Counted from the first letter of the stretch, positions 32,895 to 42,787 are shown. The stretch is 64,000 nucleotides of DNA from Coprococcus aceti (GCF_025567285.1 NZ_JAOQJT010000003.1:124001-188000); one strand, 5' to 3'. Made by a program: numbers and translations. Notes: generated by a model from the sequence alone, not told the origin.

Positions 32895-35800
32895 ATGATA
32901 AAAAAGAGGAAATCATATAGAGTGGTGGCAGGCAGTATAAGGTCTGAGTTGTTAAGGGGGCTGAGCAGAAAAATCTGTATCGGTGCCTTGGCATTTTCAG
33001 CGGCGGTTGTGCTATTGCCAGGCGGTAAAGTGGGAGCATATGCATCTGATCAGACTCGGGTAAGTTCAGATGAGAGTCAGGTTACAGTAGGGTATGATGA
33101 TCTGGACGACACTTTGCAGAAAGGCGGACTTGGCGTTGTAACTGAGCTGCAGGATGGTGTGGCTACACTGGCATCTACATATAACGCAGCAGCTCTGGAG
33201 GAGCGTATTGTTGAAGGAATCAAGGCGTGGCAGACGAATATAGATGTATCGGGACTTGGCCTTACGAGCGACGATATTGATAACGGGGCAGTAAGATCTA
33301 TTATCAATTCTCATCCTGAGTTTATCAGTCTGTCGGGAGGCTATAGATATTGGACTTCTGGCTCCACGATCACCAAAATAGAATTTACATATTTGACAAA
33401 TGCAAAGGAGGAGCAGCAGGAGCTTGATACTGCACTTCAGGAAGTCAAGAGCAAGATAGATACCAGTGGAATGAGCGATGAAGAGATAGTACTTGCATAT
33501 CATGAGTATCTCACATCCACAGTTGCATATGCATATGAGGATTATTTCAATGGAACGATTGCTGCAAATCACGGGTACGATATGTATGGAGCTTTGATTA
33601 AACATAGTTGTGTGTGTCAGGGATATGCCGAGACTATGTTTTATCTGCTAAGAGAGGCTGGTCTTTCATGTGCAATCGCATCAAGTGAAAATATCAATCA
33701 CGCGTGGAACATAGTTAAGATACATGGAAAATGGTATCACATAGATGCAACTTGGGACGATCCGGTGTGGGATATGCCTGGAAGATCATATCATGATTAT
33801 TTCCTTGTCAGCTTTGATACAATGAATAAGAATACACTCATCAACCATACTAAGGACAGAACGGATATGGTTGTCAGCGCACAGTGGGGAGATAAATATA
33901 CGACAGCGGTGGACGCCACTTATGAGAGTGGTAAGTTCTGGAATGGTATTGAGAAAGCTATTTTTTATAAAGACGGTTATTGGTACAGCATAGGTGAGGG
34001 CAGTTCGAAAACATCATTTAACATAAATAAGTACCAGTATTCGACTAACATAAACAAGGTTTTGTATTCGGGCACTGCAAAATGGACAACTCCGAGTGGT
34101 GGGTATTATCCTGGTGTTTATAGTTCAATATATCTCCGAGGTGATAATTTATATTTTACTACTCCGGATAGCTTGAACAAGATAGATATAACATCAACAA
34201 ATGTAACTCCTACAGAGCTTATAAATATACGAACACAGTATAATAGTTCAACAGGAAATAATTTATATGCGTTTGGAGAACAGTATGGTAAGCTGGTGTA
34301 TTTTATTACAGATTCTCCTAATATAAAGAAAACTAAGGATTCAAGCAATTCAAGCAAGTATAACAAGGAGTATGCCGAGTATACATTCGAGATGTGCATA
34401 AGCCACAAGTGGGATGCTGGAGTGGTGACAAAGGAGCCGACCTACACAAGTACAGGAACCAAGAAGTACACCTGTACAAACTGCGGTGAGACCAAGAGCG
34501 AAACGATAGCCAAACTTGTATGTACGAGCCACGTGTGGGATAGCGGCAAGGTTGTGACAGCGCCGACATACAAGACAGAGGGAACCAAGAAGTATACGTG
34601 TAAGAATTGCGGAACAACCAAGACCGAAACGATAGCCAAGCTGGTATGTACAAATCATGCATGGGATGCCGGAGTAGTGACAATACAACCAACATACAAG
34701 ACAGAGGGAACAAGAAAGTACACCTGTACAAACTGTGGCGAGACAAAGACCGAGACTATAGCTAAGCTTGTATGTACAGATCATGCATGGGATGCCGGAG
34801 TAGTGATAAAACAGCCAACATACAAGACAGAGGGAACCAAGAAGTACACCTGTACAAACTGTGGCGAGACAAAGACCGAGACTATAGCCAAGCTGGTGTG
34901 CACCGAGCATGTATGGGATGCTGGAGTAGTAGTAACAGCACCTACGTATACAAGCACAGGTACAAAGAAATATACATGTGAGAACTGCGGTGAGACAAAG
35001 ACCGAGACTATAGCTAAGCTTGTATGTACCGAGCATGCATGGGATGCCGGAGTAATTGTAACAGCACCTACGTATACAAACACAGGTACAAAGAAATATA
35101 CATGTGAGAACTGTGGCGAGACAAAGACAGAGACTATAGCCAGGCTTGTATGTACAAATCATGCATGGGATGCCGGGGTAGTGACAAAACAGCCAACATA
35201 CAAGACAGAGGGAACCAGGAAGTACACCTGTACAAACTGTGGCGAGACAAAGACTGAGACTATAGCCAGGCTTGTATGTACAAATCATGCATGGGATGCC
35301 GGAGTAGTGACAAAACAGCCAACATACAAGACAGAGGGAACAAGAAAGTACACCTGTACAAACTGTGGCGAGACAAAGACCAAGACTATAGCTAAGCTTG
35401 TATGTACGACCCATGCATGGGATAATGGAACGGTTACTAAGAAAGCTACATATACAGCTACAGGAGTCAGGAAATATACGTGCAAGACATGTGGCGCAGC
35501 AAAGCAGGTCACAATTGCAAGGCTGAAGCTTGCGAAGGTAACCGTAAAGTCTGCACAGCAGGCCGGCGCGATAAAGCTTACCTGGAATAAAGCGTCAGGG
35601 GCATCTGGTTACAAGATATACAGGAGAACCGCCAAGGGAAGATATGTATGCATCAAGACAGTCAAGTCGGGAACGACAAGCTATGTAGACAAGACAGTCA
35701 AGTCAGGAAACAGGTATTACTACTGTGTAAAGGCATATAATGGAAATGTACTCAGTGGATATACAGAGGCAAGTATTCTCTACATCAAGGCTCCGGTTGT

Positions 35801-36044
35801 CACGGTCAGGAAGTCAGCACAGGGAGTGAAACTTTCCTGGAAAAAGTCTGCCGGTGCAAAAAAATACATTGTGTATAGAAAGACACCAACAGGCAAATAC
35901 AGGGCAGTCAAGACTGTAACAGCGAAAACTCTCAGTTGGACAGACAAAACGGCAAAGAAAGGTCAGACTTATTATTACATTGTGAAGGCAGTGAATAATA
36001 AGACATACAGTGTAGCGTCACCGCAGAAGAAAATAAAAAGGTAG
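32895..36044 (+). CDS. Exported transglutaminase-like protein with nine zinc-ribbon-like repeats and two Fn3 domains
   Basis: This 1,049-residue protein starts at ATG 32895 behind AAGGAGGAG. A signal peptide covers about the first 45 residues (hydrophobic core ICIGALAFSAAVVLLPG). The transglutaminase/cysteine-protease-like domain has a Cys-His-Asp triad C241 (SCVCQGYAE), H269 (INHAWN), D284 (YHIDATWDD). A beta-rich middle follows, then nine 42-residue repeats each with C-x2-H-x-W and YTC-x2-C, and two fibronectin-III-like domains (GYKIYRRT type). It has no sortase motif. It should act at the cell surface, cross-linking or cleaving wall or host proteins; the substrate is unknown. The next gene encodes a paralogue. 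Confidence 0.8.
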   Translation: MIKKRKSYRVVAGSIRSELLRGLSRKICIGALAFSAAVVLLPGGKVGAYASDQTRVSSDESQVTVGYDDLDDTLQKGGLGVVTELQDGVATLASTYNAAALEERIVEGIKAWQTNIDVSGLGLTSDDIDNGAVRSIINSHPEFISLSGGYRYWTSGSTITKIEFTYLTNAKEEQQELDTALQEVKSKIDTSGMSDEEIVLAYHEYLTSTVAYAYEDYFNGTIAANHGYDMYGALIKHSCVCQGYAETMFYLLREAGLSCAIASSENINHAWNIVKIHGKWYHIDATWDDPVWDMPGRSYHDYFLVSFDTMNKNTLINHTKDRTDMVVSAQWGDKYTTAVDATYESGKFWNGIEKAIFYKDGYWYSIGEGSSKTSFNINKYQYSTNINKVLYSGTAKWTTPSGGYYPGVYSSIYLRGDNLYFTTPDSLNKIDITSTNVTPTELINIRTQYNSSTGNNLYAFGEQYGKLVYFITDSPNIKKTKDSSNSSKYNKEYAEYTFEMCISHKWDAGVVTKEPTYTSTGTKKYTCTNCGETKSETIAKLVCTSHVWDSGKVVTAPTYKTEGTKKYTCKNCGTTKTETIAKLVCTNHAWDAGVVTIQPTYKTEGTRKYTCTNCGETKTETIAKLVCTDHAWDAGVVIKQPTYKTEGTKKYTCTNCGETKTETIAKLVCTEHVWDAGVVVTAPTYTSTGTKKYTCENCGETKTETIAKLVCTEHAWDAGVIVTAPTYTNTGTKKYTCENCGETKTETIARLVCTNHAWDAGVVTKQPTYKTEGTRKYTCTNCGETKTETIARLVCTNHAWDAGVVTKQPTYKTEGTRKYTCTNCGETKTKTIAKLVCTTHAWDNGTVTKKATYTATGVRKYTCKTCGAAKQVTIARLKLAKVTVKSAQQAGAIKLTWNKASGASGYKIYRRTAKGRYVCIKTVKSGTTSYVDKTVKSGNRYYYCVKAYNGNVLSGYTEASILYIKAPVVTVRKSAQGVKLSWKKSAGAKKYIVYRKTPTGKYRAVKTVTAKTLSWTDKTAKKGQTYYYIVKAVNNKTYSVASPQKKIKR
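34395..35528 (+). repeat. Nine tandem 126-bp coding repeats
   Basis: Nine units of exactly 126 bp (42 codons) run head to tail. Units 3, 4, 7 and 8 are nearly identical at DNA level, units 5 and 6 form a second subtype, and units 1, 2 and 9 are diverged. This pattern indicates recent duplication inside the array and probable length variation between strains. Confidence 0.9.
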
Positions 36045-36077
36045 ATGCTTACTGCGTAATTATAAGGGAGAAAAAGA

Positions 36078-38168
36078 ATGAAATATGAAAATGTAAGACT
36101 CACAGAAGCTGTGCGGCGTATCAGGATGATATTTGTGGTGGGCGTCATCGCTGCGTGTGTGCTGTACGGCGGAAAAATACCAGCATTTGCGGAAGATACT
36201 CAGGAACAGTATGACTCATCACAGAGCAGCTATGGTCAGTTGCTTGAGCAGGAGGGCGATACTTCAGGTATCCTGCAATTTGGCGGACAGATAATAGAAG
36301 ATGAAGCATCGGATTCATCGGAAGCGTCACTGGCAGCGGCAAATTCAAAGAAATATGAGAGTGCCATTGTCGGCGCTGTGGAGAAATTTTCACCGAGACT
36401 CAATGTAAAGAGCTGGGGATTGACCACACGAAATGTTGCAAATGTAGTCACAACCGCAATGAATGCGCATCCCGAGGTCGTGTATGTGGCAAGATACAGT
36501 TATCTGTATGACCAGACCACAGGAAAGGTCGTGTATCTGAAGTTCTCATACAAGCCAAATGCCCGAACCGAAAAGAAGCAGTTGGATGCAGCCATAGCGG
36601 AAGTGAACAAGCAGATAAATACAAAGAACATGAAGCCGGCAGAGATCGTGCTTGCATATCATGAGTTCCTGACATCCACAGTTGCATATGACACCAGCGG
36701 GGCTAAGGAATTTGATCCAACAACCGGAAGAGACCACATGTATGATATGTATGGTGTATTGGTTAAGAGGAGCAGCGTGTGTCAGGGATATGCGGAGACC
36801 ATGTGGTATTTCCTCAGGAAAGCCGGGGTTCCGTGTGGAGTTGCCACAAGCCAGTATGTAAACCATGCGTGGAATGTTGTAAATATAGGTGGAAAGTGGT
36901 ATCACGTTGACGCAACCTGGGATGATCCCGCAAGTGATATACCGGGAAGGTCGATGCATGATTATTTCCTTGTAAGCTTTGACACCCTGAACAGTAAGAC
37001 TAAGGCCGCCAGCAGCGATTATTATCTTGGCAGATATGACACAAAGGTGGGAAATGTATGGAAGGGAACATACAGCAATGCCACGGATAAGCGATATGAA
37101 AAAGGCCAGTTCTGGAATGGCGTTGAGAAGGTAATCTTTTATAGAAAGGGCTACTGGTACAGCATAAAGCAGGGCAGCCAGTCATCATACTATCAGATAA
37201 ACAAGTACAGCTTCACCAACGGTGTAAATACAACGATATTTACCGGGCAGGATGAATGGCTGGATACAGATGGTACGGCACTTAACAAACAGTATGGAAC
37301 AATGTTCCTTGCACAGGAAAAGCTCTATTTCTGCACATCGAGATATGTTGCATGGATAGATCTTGAGGTAAATGAGCGCAAGGCGTGGGCTATATATGAC
37401 ATAAGACAGAAGTATGTATCAGGTGTAAACATATATGGAATGGGATATTACGGAAATGATGTTGTGATCTGGGTTTCCGACACTCCATCCTGTACAAGAA
37501 AGGACGCTTATTATCTCGGAGCATGTATGAGCCACAAATGGCAGGCGGGAGAGGTTACAAAACAGCCGACATTCACATCCCAGGGATCGCAGAAGTACAA
37601 ATGCAGCAACTGCGGATATACCAAGAATGTCACACTTGACAAATTGAAGCTTGCGACGGTGACGGTCAAAACGAAGAATACAGGTAAGGGAATAAGCCTC
37701 ACCTGGAATACCGATTCAAGAGCCACCGGTTATAAGGTATACAGACGCACAGGCAAGGGTGCATACAGACTTATAAAGACAGTGAAGGGAAGCTCTGTGA
37801 GATCAATGGTAGACAGATCTGTTGTAGGAGGAAAGACCTACACATACAGAGTATCGGCATACAACAGCTATACAAAGGGCGGCTCCAAGGCAAAGAGCCA
37901 GTATTATATAGGTTGCACGACCGCAAGAGCAAAGAATACCTCACAGGGAGTAAGAGTCTCCTGGAAGAAGACAAAGGGAGCCGCCGGCTATAAGATATAC
38001 AAAAAGACAGGCAGCGGCAGATTCAAATGTGTGAAGGTTGTGAAAGCAAAGACCAGAACATATCTTGACCGCCGTGTGAAGTCAGGAACAAAGTACACAT
38101 ACTTTGTAAAACCATACAAAGGAAAGACGGCAGGAACCTACAAGAAGGCTAGTGTCAAGTACAGATAA
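36078..38168 (+). CDS. Exported transglutaminase-like Fn3 protein, paralogue of the preceding gene
   Basis: This is a 696-residue protein with the same order of domains as its upstream neighbour: an N-terminal hydrophobic export signal (IFVVGVIAACVLYGG), an acidic Ser-rich stretch, a transglutaminase-like domain with C235 (SVCQGYAETMW), H263 (VNHAWN) and D278 (YHVDATWDD), a beta-rich middle, a single CxxC repeat (CMSHKWQAGEVTKQPT) in place of nine, and two Fn3-like domains. Thirty-three bases separate the genes, so they are co-transcribed. The pair looks like a tandem duplication followed by repeat expansion in the first copy. Lys-rich basic C-terminal domains may bind the cell wall. Confidence 0.8.
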   Translation: MKYENVRLTEAVRRIRMIFVVGVIAACVLYGGKIPAFAEDTQEQYDSSQSSYGQLLEQEGDTSGILQFGGQIIEDEASDSSEASLAAANSKKYESAIVGAVEKFSPRLNVKSWGLTTRNVANVVTTAMNAHPEVVYVARYSYLYDQTTGKVVYLKFSYKPNARTEKKQLDAAIAEVNKQINTKNMKPAEIVLAYHEFLTSTVAYDTSGAKEFDPTTGRDHMYDMYGVLVKRSSVCQGYAETMWYFLRKAGVPCGVATSQYVNHAWNVVNIGGKWYHVDATWDDPASDIPGRSMHDYFLVSFDTLNSKTKAASSDYYLGRYDTKVGNVWKGTYSNATDKRYEKGQFWNGVEKVIFYRKGYWYSIKQGSQSSYYQINKYSFTNGVNTTIFTGQDEWLDTDGTALNKQYGTMFLAQEKLYFCTSRYVAWIDLEVNERKAWAIYDIRQKYVSGVNIYGMGYYGNDVVIWVSDTPSCTRKDAYYLGACMSHKWQAGEVTKQPTFTSQGSQKYKCSNCGYTKNVTLDKLKLATVTVKTKNTGKGISLTWNTDSRATGYKVYRRTGKGAYRLIKTVKGSSVRSMVDRSVVGGKTYTYRVSAYNSYTKGGSKAKSQYYIGCTTARAKNTSQGVRVSWKKTKGAAGYKIYKKTGSGRFKCVKVVKAKTRTYLDRRVKSGTKYTYFVKPYKGKTAGTYKKASVKYR

Positions 38169-38187
38169 AAAGTAAATAGAGCGCGTA

Positions 38188-38229
38188 AAAAATACCATGT
38201 ACAGCATTTCGCCTGTACATGGTATTTTT
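38188..38229. terminator. Bidirectional terminator after the transglutaminase pair
   Basis: A 17-bp perfect stem runs from AAAAATACCATGTACAG (38188-38204) to CTGTACATGGTATTTTT (38213-38229), between convergent genes. Confidence 0.92.
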
Positions 38230-38255
38230 GCTTTTGTTATATGCTTAGAATGATA

Positions 38256-39230
38256 TTATTTTTCATTCTTGTGTTCTGTTATGTCCCTGTGGGAATTGTC
38301 GAACAGATCTGTGTCGGCCACATCTGATGAATCATTTCGATTCAGCGTCTCGCCTATGCGGGCCTTTGCCTCAGTTCCGGCAGCCTTGATACCCTCGGTG
38401 ATCACCTCGCTCTTTTCCTTGAGATTTTCACTTATCACAGCGCTTTTTTCCTTTACGTTCTCTGTAAGCTCCTCAGCCTTCAGTTTGATCTTCTTTGTTA
38501 TGGAGAAGCTTTCAGGGTTATTCTCAAATGCTCGTTTGATCGATGCTGTATCGTGAAGAGAGAGAAGGAAGCTTGGCTTCTCCTTGAACTTCTCACGATC
38601 CAGAGCCAGTCGGGACTTGAGTTCCTCAACACGGACAATAAGATCATTCTCTTTCGCAAATTTCTTCACCTTGCTCATCAGGTTGAATGATACAACACAG
38701 TCGATCACGAATACCCCGTAGAAGAAACCGATGAAGAAGGAGAATGTCAGGTGATCCGCCAGCCAGTACACAGCGTTCAGTATGTGTGGATGGAGGAAGA
38801 AATAGTACAGTGCCGCGATCACACCCCAGAAGAATGAGAACAGCGGACATATGATGCCCTGTATATTGCCCCACTCATCTGAGTAGTCCCACAGCTTGAT
38901 GTTCATTCCTATTATAAATATACGTCCGGCAATGTATTCCACAACGGTCATGGCGATGGCCATGATCAGTACCACCAGAACCTTTTGCAAAACAGGATGG
39001 GCGTCAACAGCATCTATATGGATCAGGGACAGGAGATACAGCACCACCAGGCCTGAACCGTAGAGAGGCAGGTAAGGTCCGATGAGGAATCCCGGGTTGA
39101 TCCATTTGTGGCTTGGGTTGCTCTTGGAGAAGAACTTTCTGAATATGACTTCAATGCACCAGCCCATGATGCATCCTATGAAAAATAAAAATAATATTAC
39201 CAGAATACTTTTGATATTGAAATTATCCAT
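38256..39230 (-). CDS. CmpB-type putative ABC transporter permease/membrane protein
   Basis: This 324-residue protein has about five N-terminal membrane segments with the family motif FIGCIMGWCIEVIFRKF and KWINPGFLIGPYLPLYGSG (ABC_trans_CmpB family, PF06541). A long charged, helical cytoplasmic tail follows from about residue 190, rich in KEKS and EEL repeats and probably coiled coil. Function in the family is unknown despite the permease name; no ATPase is adjacent. The ATG at 39230 follows AAGGAG; an earlier in-frame start at 39317 has no ribosome site. Confidence 0.75.
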   Translation of the reverse strand: MDNFNIKSILVILFLFFIGCIMGWCIEVIFRKFFSKSNPSHKWINPGFLIGPYLPLYGSGLVVLYLLSLIHIDAVDAHPVLQKVLVVLIMAIAMTVVEYIAGRIFIIGMNIKLWDYSDEWGNIQGIICPLFSFFWGVIAALYYFFLHPHILNAVYWLADHLTFSFFIGFFYGVFVIDCVVSFNLMSKVKKFAKENDLIVRVEELKSRLALDREKFKEKPSFLLSLHDTASIKRAFENNPESFSITKKIKLKAEELTENVKEKSAVISENLKEKSEVITEGIKAAGTEAKARIGETLNRNDSSDVADTDLFDNSHRDITEHKNEK

Positions 39231-39613
39231 ACATGGAATCTCCTTTGTATATATGACTTTGCCAATAGTAATAAGATAGTATATAGAAGGAAAAAAAGCA
39301 ACCTTACAAAATGTCACAAGTGTAAGATAGCTTGTTGATACTTATTGAGAAAAAAAGTCATTTAAATTGCGAATGTTATATTGGACTAACGCTGGGGGCA
39401 GTGCTATACTTACAGCAAATAAAAAGCCACGAAACAGATGCAGACTCTTTCTACAGTACGAAGATCGAGAATGCATTTTTTACGTTAAGGAGAGTTTGAT
39501 TGAACAAACCGTGATTAGAAAAATCGAATCACGGCGAAGCCTGTCATATAATCTACCATGCGTATAAGTGGTCATATCATTAATCAGAATATATAATCAA
39601 GGAGGACAAAATC
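39231..39613. other. Intergenic region upstream of the DUF6110/P-type ATPase operon
   Basis: It contains a CCGTGATT (39509-39516) / AATCACGG (39527-39534) hairpin without a T run, and AAGGAGG just before the next gene. A 66-codon open frame at 39367 has no ribosome site and unusual composition, so no gene is called. A promoter for the rightward operon must lie here. Confidence 0.5.
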
Positions 39614-39934
39614 ATGATGAAGGCATTAAAGAAGGTAAACTGGAAGAAGCTTGGAATATTTGCAGGTGGAGTATTATTTGGAACAGCTGGTATCAAGGTT
39701 CTCTCAAGCAAGGATGCAAAGAACGTATATACACATTGTACAGCTGGTGTTCTTAGAGCAAAGGACTGTGTCATGAAGACAGCAAATACTATCCAGGAGA
39801 ACTGTGGTGATATCTACGCAGGAGCAAAGGATATCAACGAGGCAAGAGCACAGAAGGCAGCAGAGGCTGACTTTGAGGATGCTGAGTGCACAGAGGCTGA
39901 GAGCGCTGACGCAGCAGAGACTGTAGAAGAGTAA
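39614..39934 (+). CDS. DUF6110 family protein
   Basis: This 106-residue protein has one hydrophobic segment near the start (LGIFAGGVLFGTAGIKVL), then SSKDAKNVYTHCTAGVLRAKD, and a strongly acidic tail. I recognise it as DUF6110, a small protein regularly found directly before P1B-type ATPases in Clostridia. Thirty-seven bases separate it from that ATPase here. A membrane-anchored metallochaperone or regulatory subunit is a plausible inference; its acidic tail and two or three cysteines could bind metal. The start may be either of two consecutive ATGs (39614 or 39617). Confidence 0.7.
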   Translation: MMKALKKVNWKKLGIFAGGVLFGTAGIKVLSSKDAKNVYTHCTAGVLRAKDCVMKTANTIQENCGDIYAGAKDINEARAQKAAEADFEDAECTEAESADAAETVEE

Positions 39935-39971
39935 TCAGTATAAGACAAAACATAAGAAAGAGGCGAAGATC

Positions 39972-42047
39972 TTGAAGTTTTCTATTTTAAATGAAACAAA
40001 GAATCGTCTGCGTATACACATGGCACAGAGCCGCATGACCATGGCACAGGCCGACATACTTCAGTATTATCTGGAGAACTGTGAGGCAGTGGAAGAGGTC
40101 AAGGTGCACGACAGAACCTGTGACGCGATCATCATATATGATGGTGACCGTGCAGCGGTGATAGATGCGCTGAGACAGTTTGGATATGACAGGGTGGAGG
40201 TTCCGGCGGATCTCACAGAGACATCAGGCAGAGTCATGAACAGACAGTATGAGGACAAGCTGTTTTGGAAGACCGCCTGGTACATGACCAAGAAATGGAT
40301 TATGCCAATGCCACTTCGGTATTGTCTGACATCCGTCAAAGCTCTCAAGTATATAGGCAAGGGGCTCAAGTGTCTTGCGAACAGGAAGCTTGAGGTGCCG
40401 GTTCTCGATGCAACAGCCATAACAGCATCCATTCTGACAAATGATTTCGCGACAGCGGGATCAGTCATGTTCCTTCTGGAGATCGGTGAGATCCTTGAGG
40501 AGTGGACACATAAGAAGTCGGTGGATGGACTGGCAAGAAGCATGTCACTCAATATCAATAAGGTATGGGTGCGTGTGGATAATTGTGATGTACTTATGGA
40601 CAGTGCGAAGATCGCAAAGGATGATTTGGTAGTGGTTCATATGGGCAATGTCATTCCATTTGACGGTGTTGTGGATCAGGGCGAGGGCATGGTCAATCAG
40701 GCATCCCTCACCGGAGAGTCAGTACCGGTCCACAAGGGACACGGAGACAGTGCATATGCAGGTACAGTTGTTGAGGAAGGTGAGCTGGTAGTCAGAGTTG
40801 TAAAGACTGGTAAGACCAGCAGATATGATAAAGTTGTTGCGATGATAGAGGAGTCTGAGAAGCTTAAGTCAGGACTTGAGAGCAAGGCAGAGCATCTTGC
40901 AGATGGTCTTGTGCCATGGACTCTCGGTGGAACTATCCTCACATACCTTTTAACAAGGAATATCACCAAGACACTTGCGGTGCTCATGGTCGACTATTCA
41001 TGTGCACTGAAGATGTCCATGCCTATAGCGGTATTGTCTGCTATACAGGAGGCAAACAAGCATCACCTCACAGTCAAGGGCGGCAAATTCCTGGAGGCTG
41101 TAGCTGATGCAGACACGATAGTATTTGACAAGACAGGAACACTTACAAAGGCATCACCTACGCTTGTACGCGTCGTATCATTTGACGGAAGAGATCCTGA
41201 TGAACTGCTCAGGATAGCTGCATGTCTGGAGGAGCATTTCCCTCATTCCATGGCAAGAGCGGTTGTGGCAGGAGCTGCAGCCAAGGGGCTGGAGCATGAG
41301 GAGATGCACTCCAAGGTTGAGTATGTTGTGGCTCACGGTATCTCATCAAGCATAGACGGCAAGAAGGTTGTCATAGGAAGCTATCATTTCGTATTTGAGG
41401 ATGAGGGCTGTGTGATACCTGAGGATAAGATAGAGCTGTACGAGTCGTTGTCCAAGACTCATTCACATCTGTTCATGGGAATCGATGGCAGGCTGGCAGC
41501 AGTCATATCCATCAAGGATCCGGTCAGACCTGAGTCGGCTGAGGTTGTTTCAAGGCTCAAGAAGCTGGGAATCAAGAAGGTTGTCATGATGACAGGAGAC
41601 AGTGACAGAACGGCCAAGGCTATTGCAGAGCAGGTAGGGGTGGATGAGTATTACTCAGAGGTCCTTCCTGAGGACAAGGCAAAGTTTGTCGAGGCTGAGA
41701 AGACTGCGGGTCGAAAGGTCATCATGGTGGGAGATGGAATCAATGACTCACCTGCACTGTCGGCATCCGATGCTGGAATTGCCGTAAGTGATGGCGCGGA
41801 GATTGCCAGAGAGATCGCAGATATAACTGTCAGTGCGGACAATCTGTACGAGCTCGTAACACTTAAGGAACTCAGTAATAAGCTGATGAGCAGGATCAAC
41901 AGGAACTATCGCAAGATAGTGACCATCAACACAGGACTTATCATCCTGGGCGTGATGGGAGTTATCCAGCCAACCACATCAGCACTGCTTCACAATTCAT
42001 CGACGCTTCTCATAAGTCTTGACAGTATGAAGAAGCTGCTGGATTGA
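39972..42047 (+). CDS. Heavy-metal-type (P1B) P-type ATPase
   Basis: This is a 691-residue ion pump. The N-terminal about 75 residues fold like an HMA metal-binding domain but lack its CxxC. The actuator TGES (ASLTGESVP), the phosphorylation site DKTGTLT (D386), and MVGDGINDSPAL are intact. The transmembrane metal site reads DYSCALKMS (C344) in place of CPC or SPC. Unusual SCALK sites occur in a poorly characterised P1B subgroup, so the metal cannot be predicted. A TTG at 39972 is the start, with GAGG upstream. It is co-transcribed with the DUF6110 gene and ends in a small direct repeat. Confidence 0.85.
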   Translation: MKFSILNETKNRLRIHMAQSRMTMAQADILQYYLENCEAVEEVKVHDRTCDAIIIYDGDRAAVIDALRQFGYDRVEVPADLTETSGRVMNRQYEDKLFWKTAWYMTKKWIMPMPLRYCLTSVKALKYIGKGLKCLANRKLEVPVLDATAITASILTNDFATAGSVMFLLEIGEILEEWTHKKSVDGLARSMSLNINKVWVRVDNCDVLMDSAKIAKDDLVVVHMGNVIPFDGVVDQGEGMVNQASLTGESVPVHKGHGDSAYAGTVVEEGELVVRVVKTGKTSRYDKVVAMIEESEKLKSGLESKAEHLADGLVPWTLGGTILTYLLTRNITKTLAVLMVDYSCALKMSMPIAVLSAIQEANKHHLTVKGGKFLEAVADADTIVFDKTGTLTKASPTLVRVVSFDGRDPDELLRIAACLEEHFPHSMARAVVAGAAAKGLEHEEMHSKVEYVVAHGISSSIDGKKVVIGSYHFVFEDEGCVIPEDKIELYESLSKTHSHLFMGIDGRLAAVISIKDPVRPESAEVVSRLKKLGIKKVVMMTGDSDRTAKAIAEQVGVDEYYSEVLPEDKAKFVEAEKTAGRKVIMVGDGINDSPALSASDAGIAVSDGAEIAREIADITVSADNLYELVTLKELSNKLMSRINRNYRKIVTINTGLIILGVMGVIQPTTSALLHNSSTLLISLDSMKKLLD

Positions 42048-42092
42048 TGATCGGAGCATAGAATTATATTGATGATCGAAGCGTAGAATTAT
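42043..42092 (+). repeat. Tandem 25-bp direct repeat across the ATPase stop codon
   Basis: Two copies (42043-42067 and 42068-42092) of ATTGATGATCGRAGC followed by RTAGAATTAT differ at two positions. The first copy contains the TGA stop, so the repeat may arise from slippage. Confidence 0.75.
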
Positions 42093-42110
42093 AAAGAATA
42101 TAAAATAAAG

Positions 42111-42172
42111 CTGCCCTCTTCACTGTGATGAGTACCCGGGATTCTGGAACATCAGTGAGGAGGGTAGTTTTG
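42111..42172 (+). terminator. Terminator after the P-type ATPase
   Basis: CTGCCCTCTTCACTG-type arm (42111-42130) pairs with CATCAGTGAGGAGGGTAG (42150-42167), followed by TTTTGT. The remaining bases up to the thioredoxin gene show nothing else. Confidence 0.75.
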
Positions 42173-42395
42173 TCGTTTAATATTGTTTTTAATAATAAAA
42201 ATAATCTGTAAGAATTGTTGACCGGGCCGACAGGATATGACAAAATGTACGTATAAAACATGAGTAGATAGCTGAACATAAGGGCAGAATATTAGCAGAT
42301 ATTATCTGGAATGTTTATGAAATGAAAATATACAGATGTGTGTGGAGCGTAGCATGATGCGTGTGTTCATCACAATAGAATGGAGGATGATCAGT

Positions 42396-42707
42396 ATGGT
42401 AAAAACGGTAAAAGGCGATAATTTTGAAGATATAAAGGCATGCGGTGTGGCGGTTGCGGATTTCTCAGCAACATGGTGCGGACCATGCAAGATGATGGCA
42501 CCGGTATTTCACACGGTTGCAGATGAACTGAATGGTGAAGTGGACTTCTTCAGTGTGGACGTGGATGAGAATCCCGGACTTGCGGCTGCCAATAAGGTGT
42601 TCAGTGTTCCGACATTGATACTGTACAAGAATGGTGTTGAGGCATCGAGGAGTGTCGGAGCTATATCCAAGTATGATCTTCTCGATTTCATTGAGAAGAT
42701 CAAATAA
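42396..42707 (+). CDS. trxA: Thioredoxin
   Basis: This is a 103-residue thioredoxin with the redox motif WCGPC in FSATWCGPCKMMAP and the cis-proline in FSVPTLILYKNG. It reduces protein disulfides in the cytoplasm. The ATG at 42396 is chosen because GGAGG stands 9-13 bases upstream; in-frame ATGs at 42387 and 42336 would be too close to that site or lack one. It is monocistronic, with a strong terminator following. Confidence 0.9.
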   Translation: MVKTVKGDNFEDIKACGVAVADFSATWCGPCKMMAPVFHTVADELNGEVDFFSVDVDENPGLAAANKVFSVPTLILYKNGVEASRSVGAISKYDLLDFIEKIK

Positions 42708-42787
42708 TTGTCTGTGATATGTATCCCGGATATTTTAATTGGGATCTGAATTGAAGTGGGGATACAAACTAGAAACAGGAAAAACAT

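Noticed and set aside
34350..35414. Long antisense frame across the transglutaminase repeats
   Set aside because: It is a Cys/Leu/Tyr-rich mirror of the nine coding repeats, with no ribosome site; it exists because the forward repeat has no antisense stops.
34395..35528. CRISPR-like or satellite repeat
   Set aside because: The 126-bp units are exact multiples of codons inside a strong coding frame and encode a recognisable protein repeat.
39367..39567. 66-codon frame before the DUF6110 gene
   Set aside because: No ribosome site, Arg/Cys-rich odd composition, and it covers a hairpin in a promoter region.
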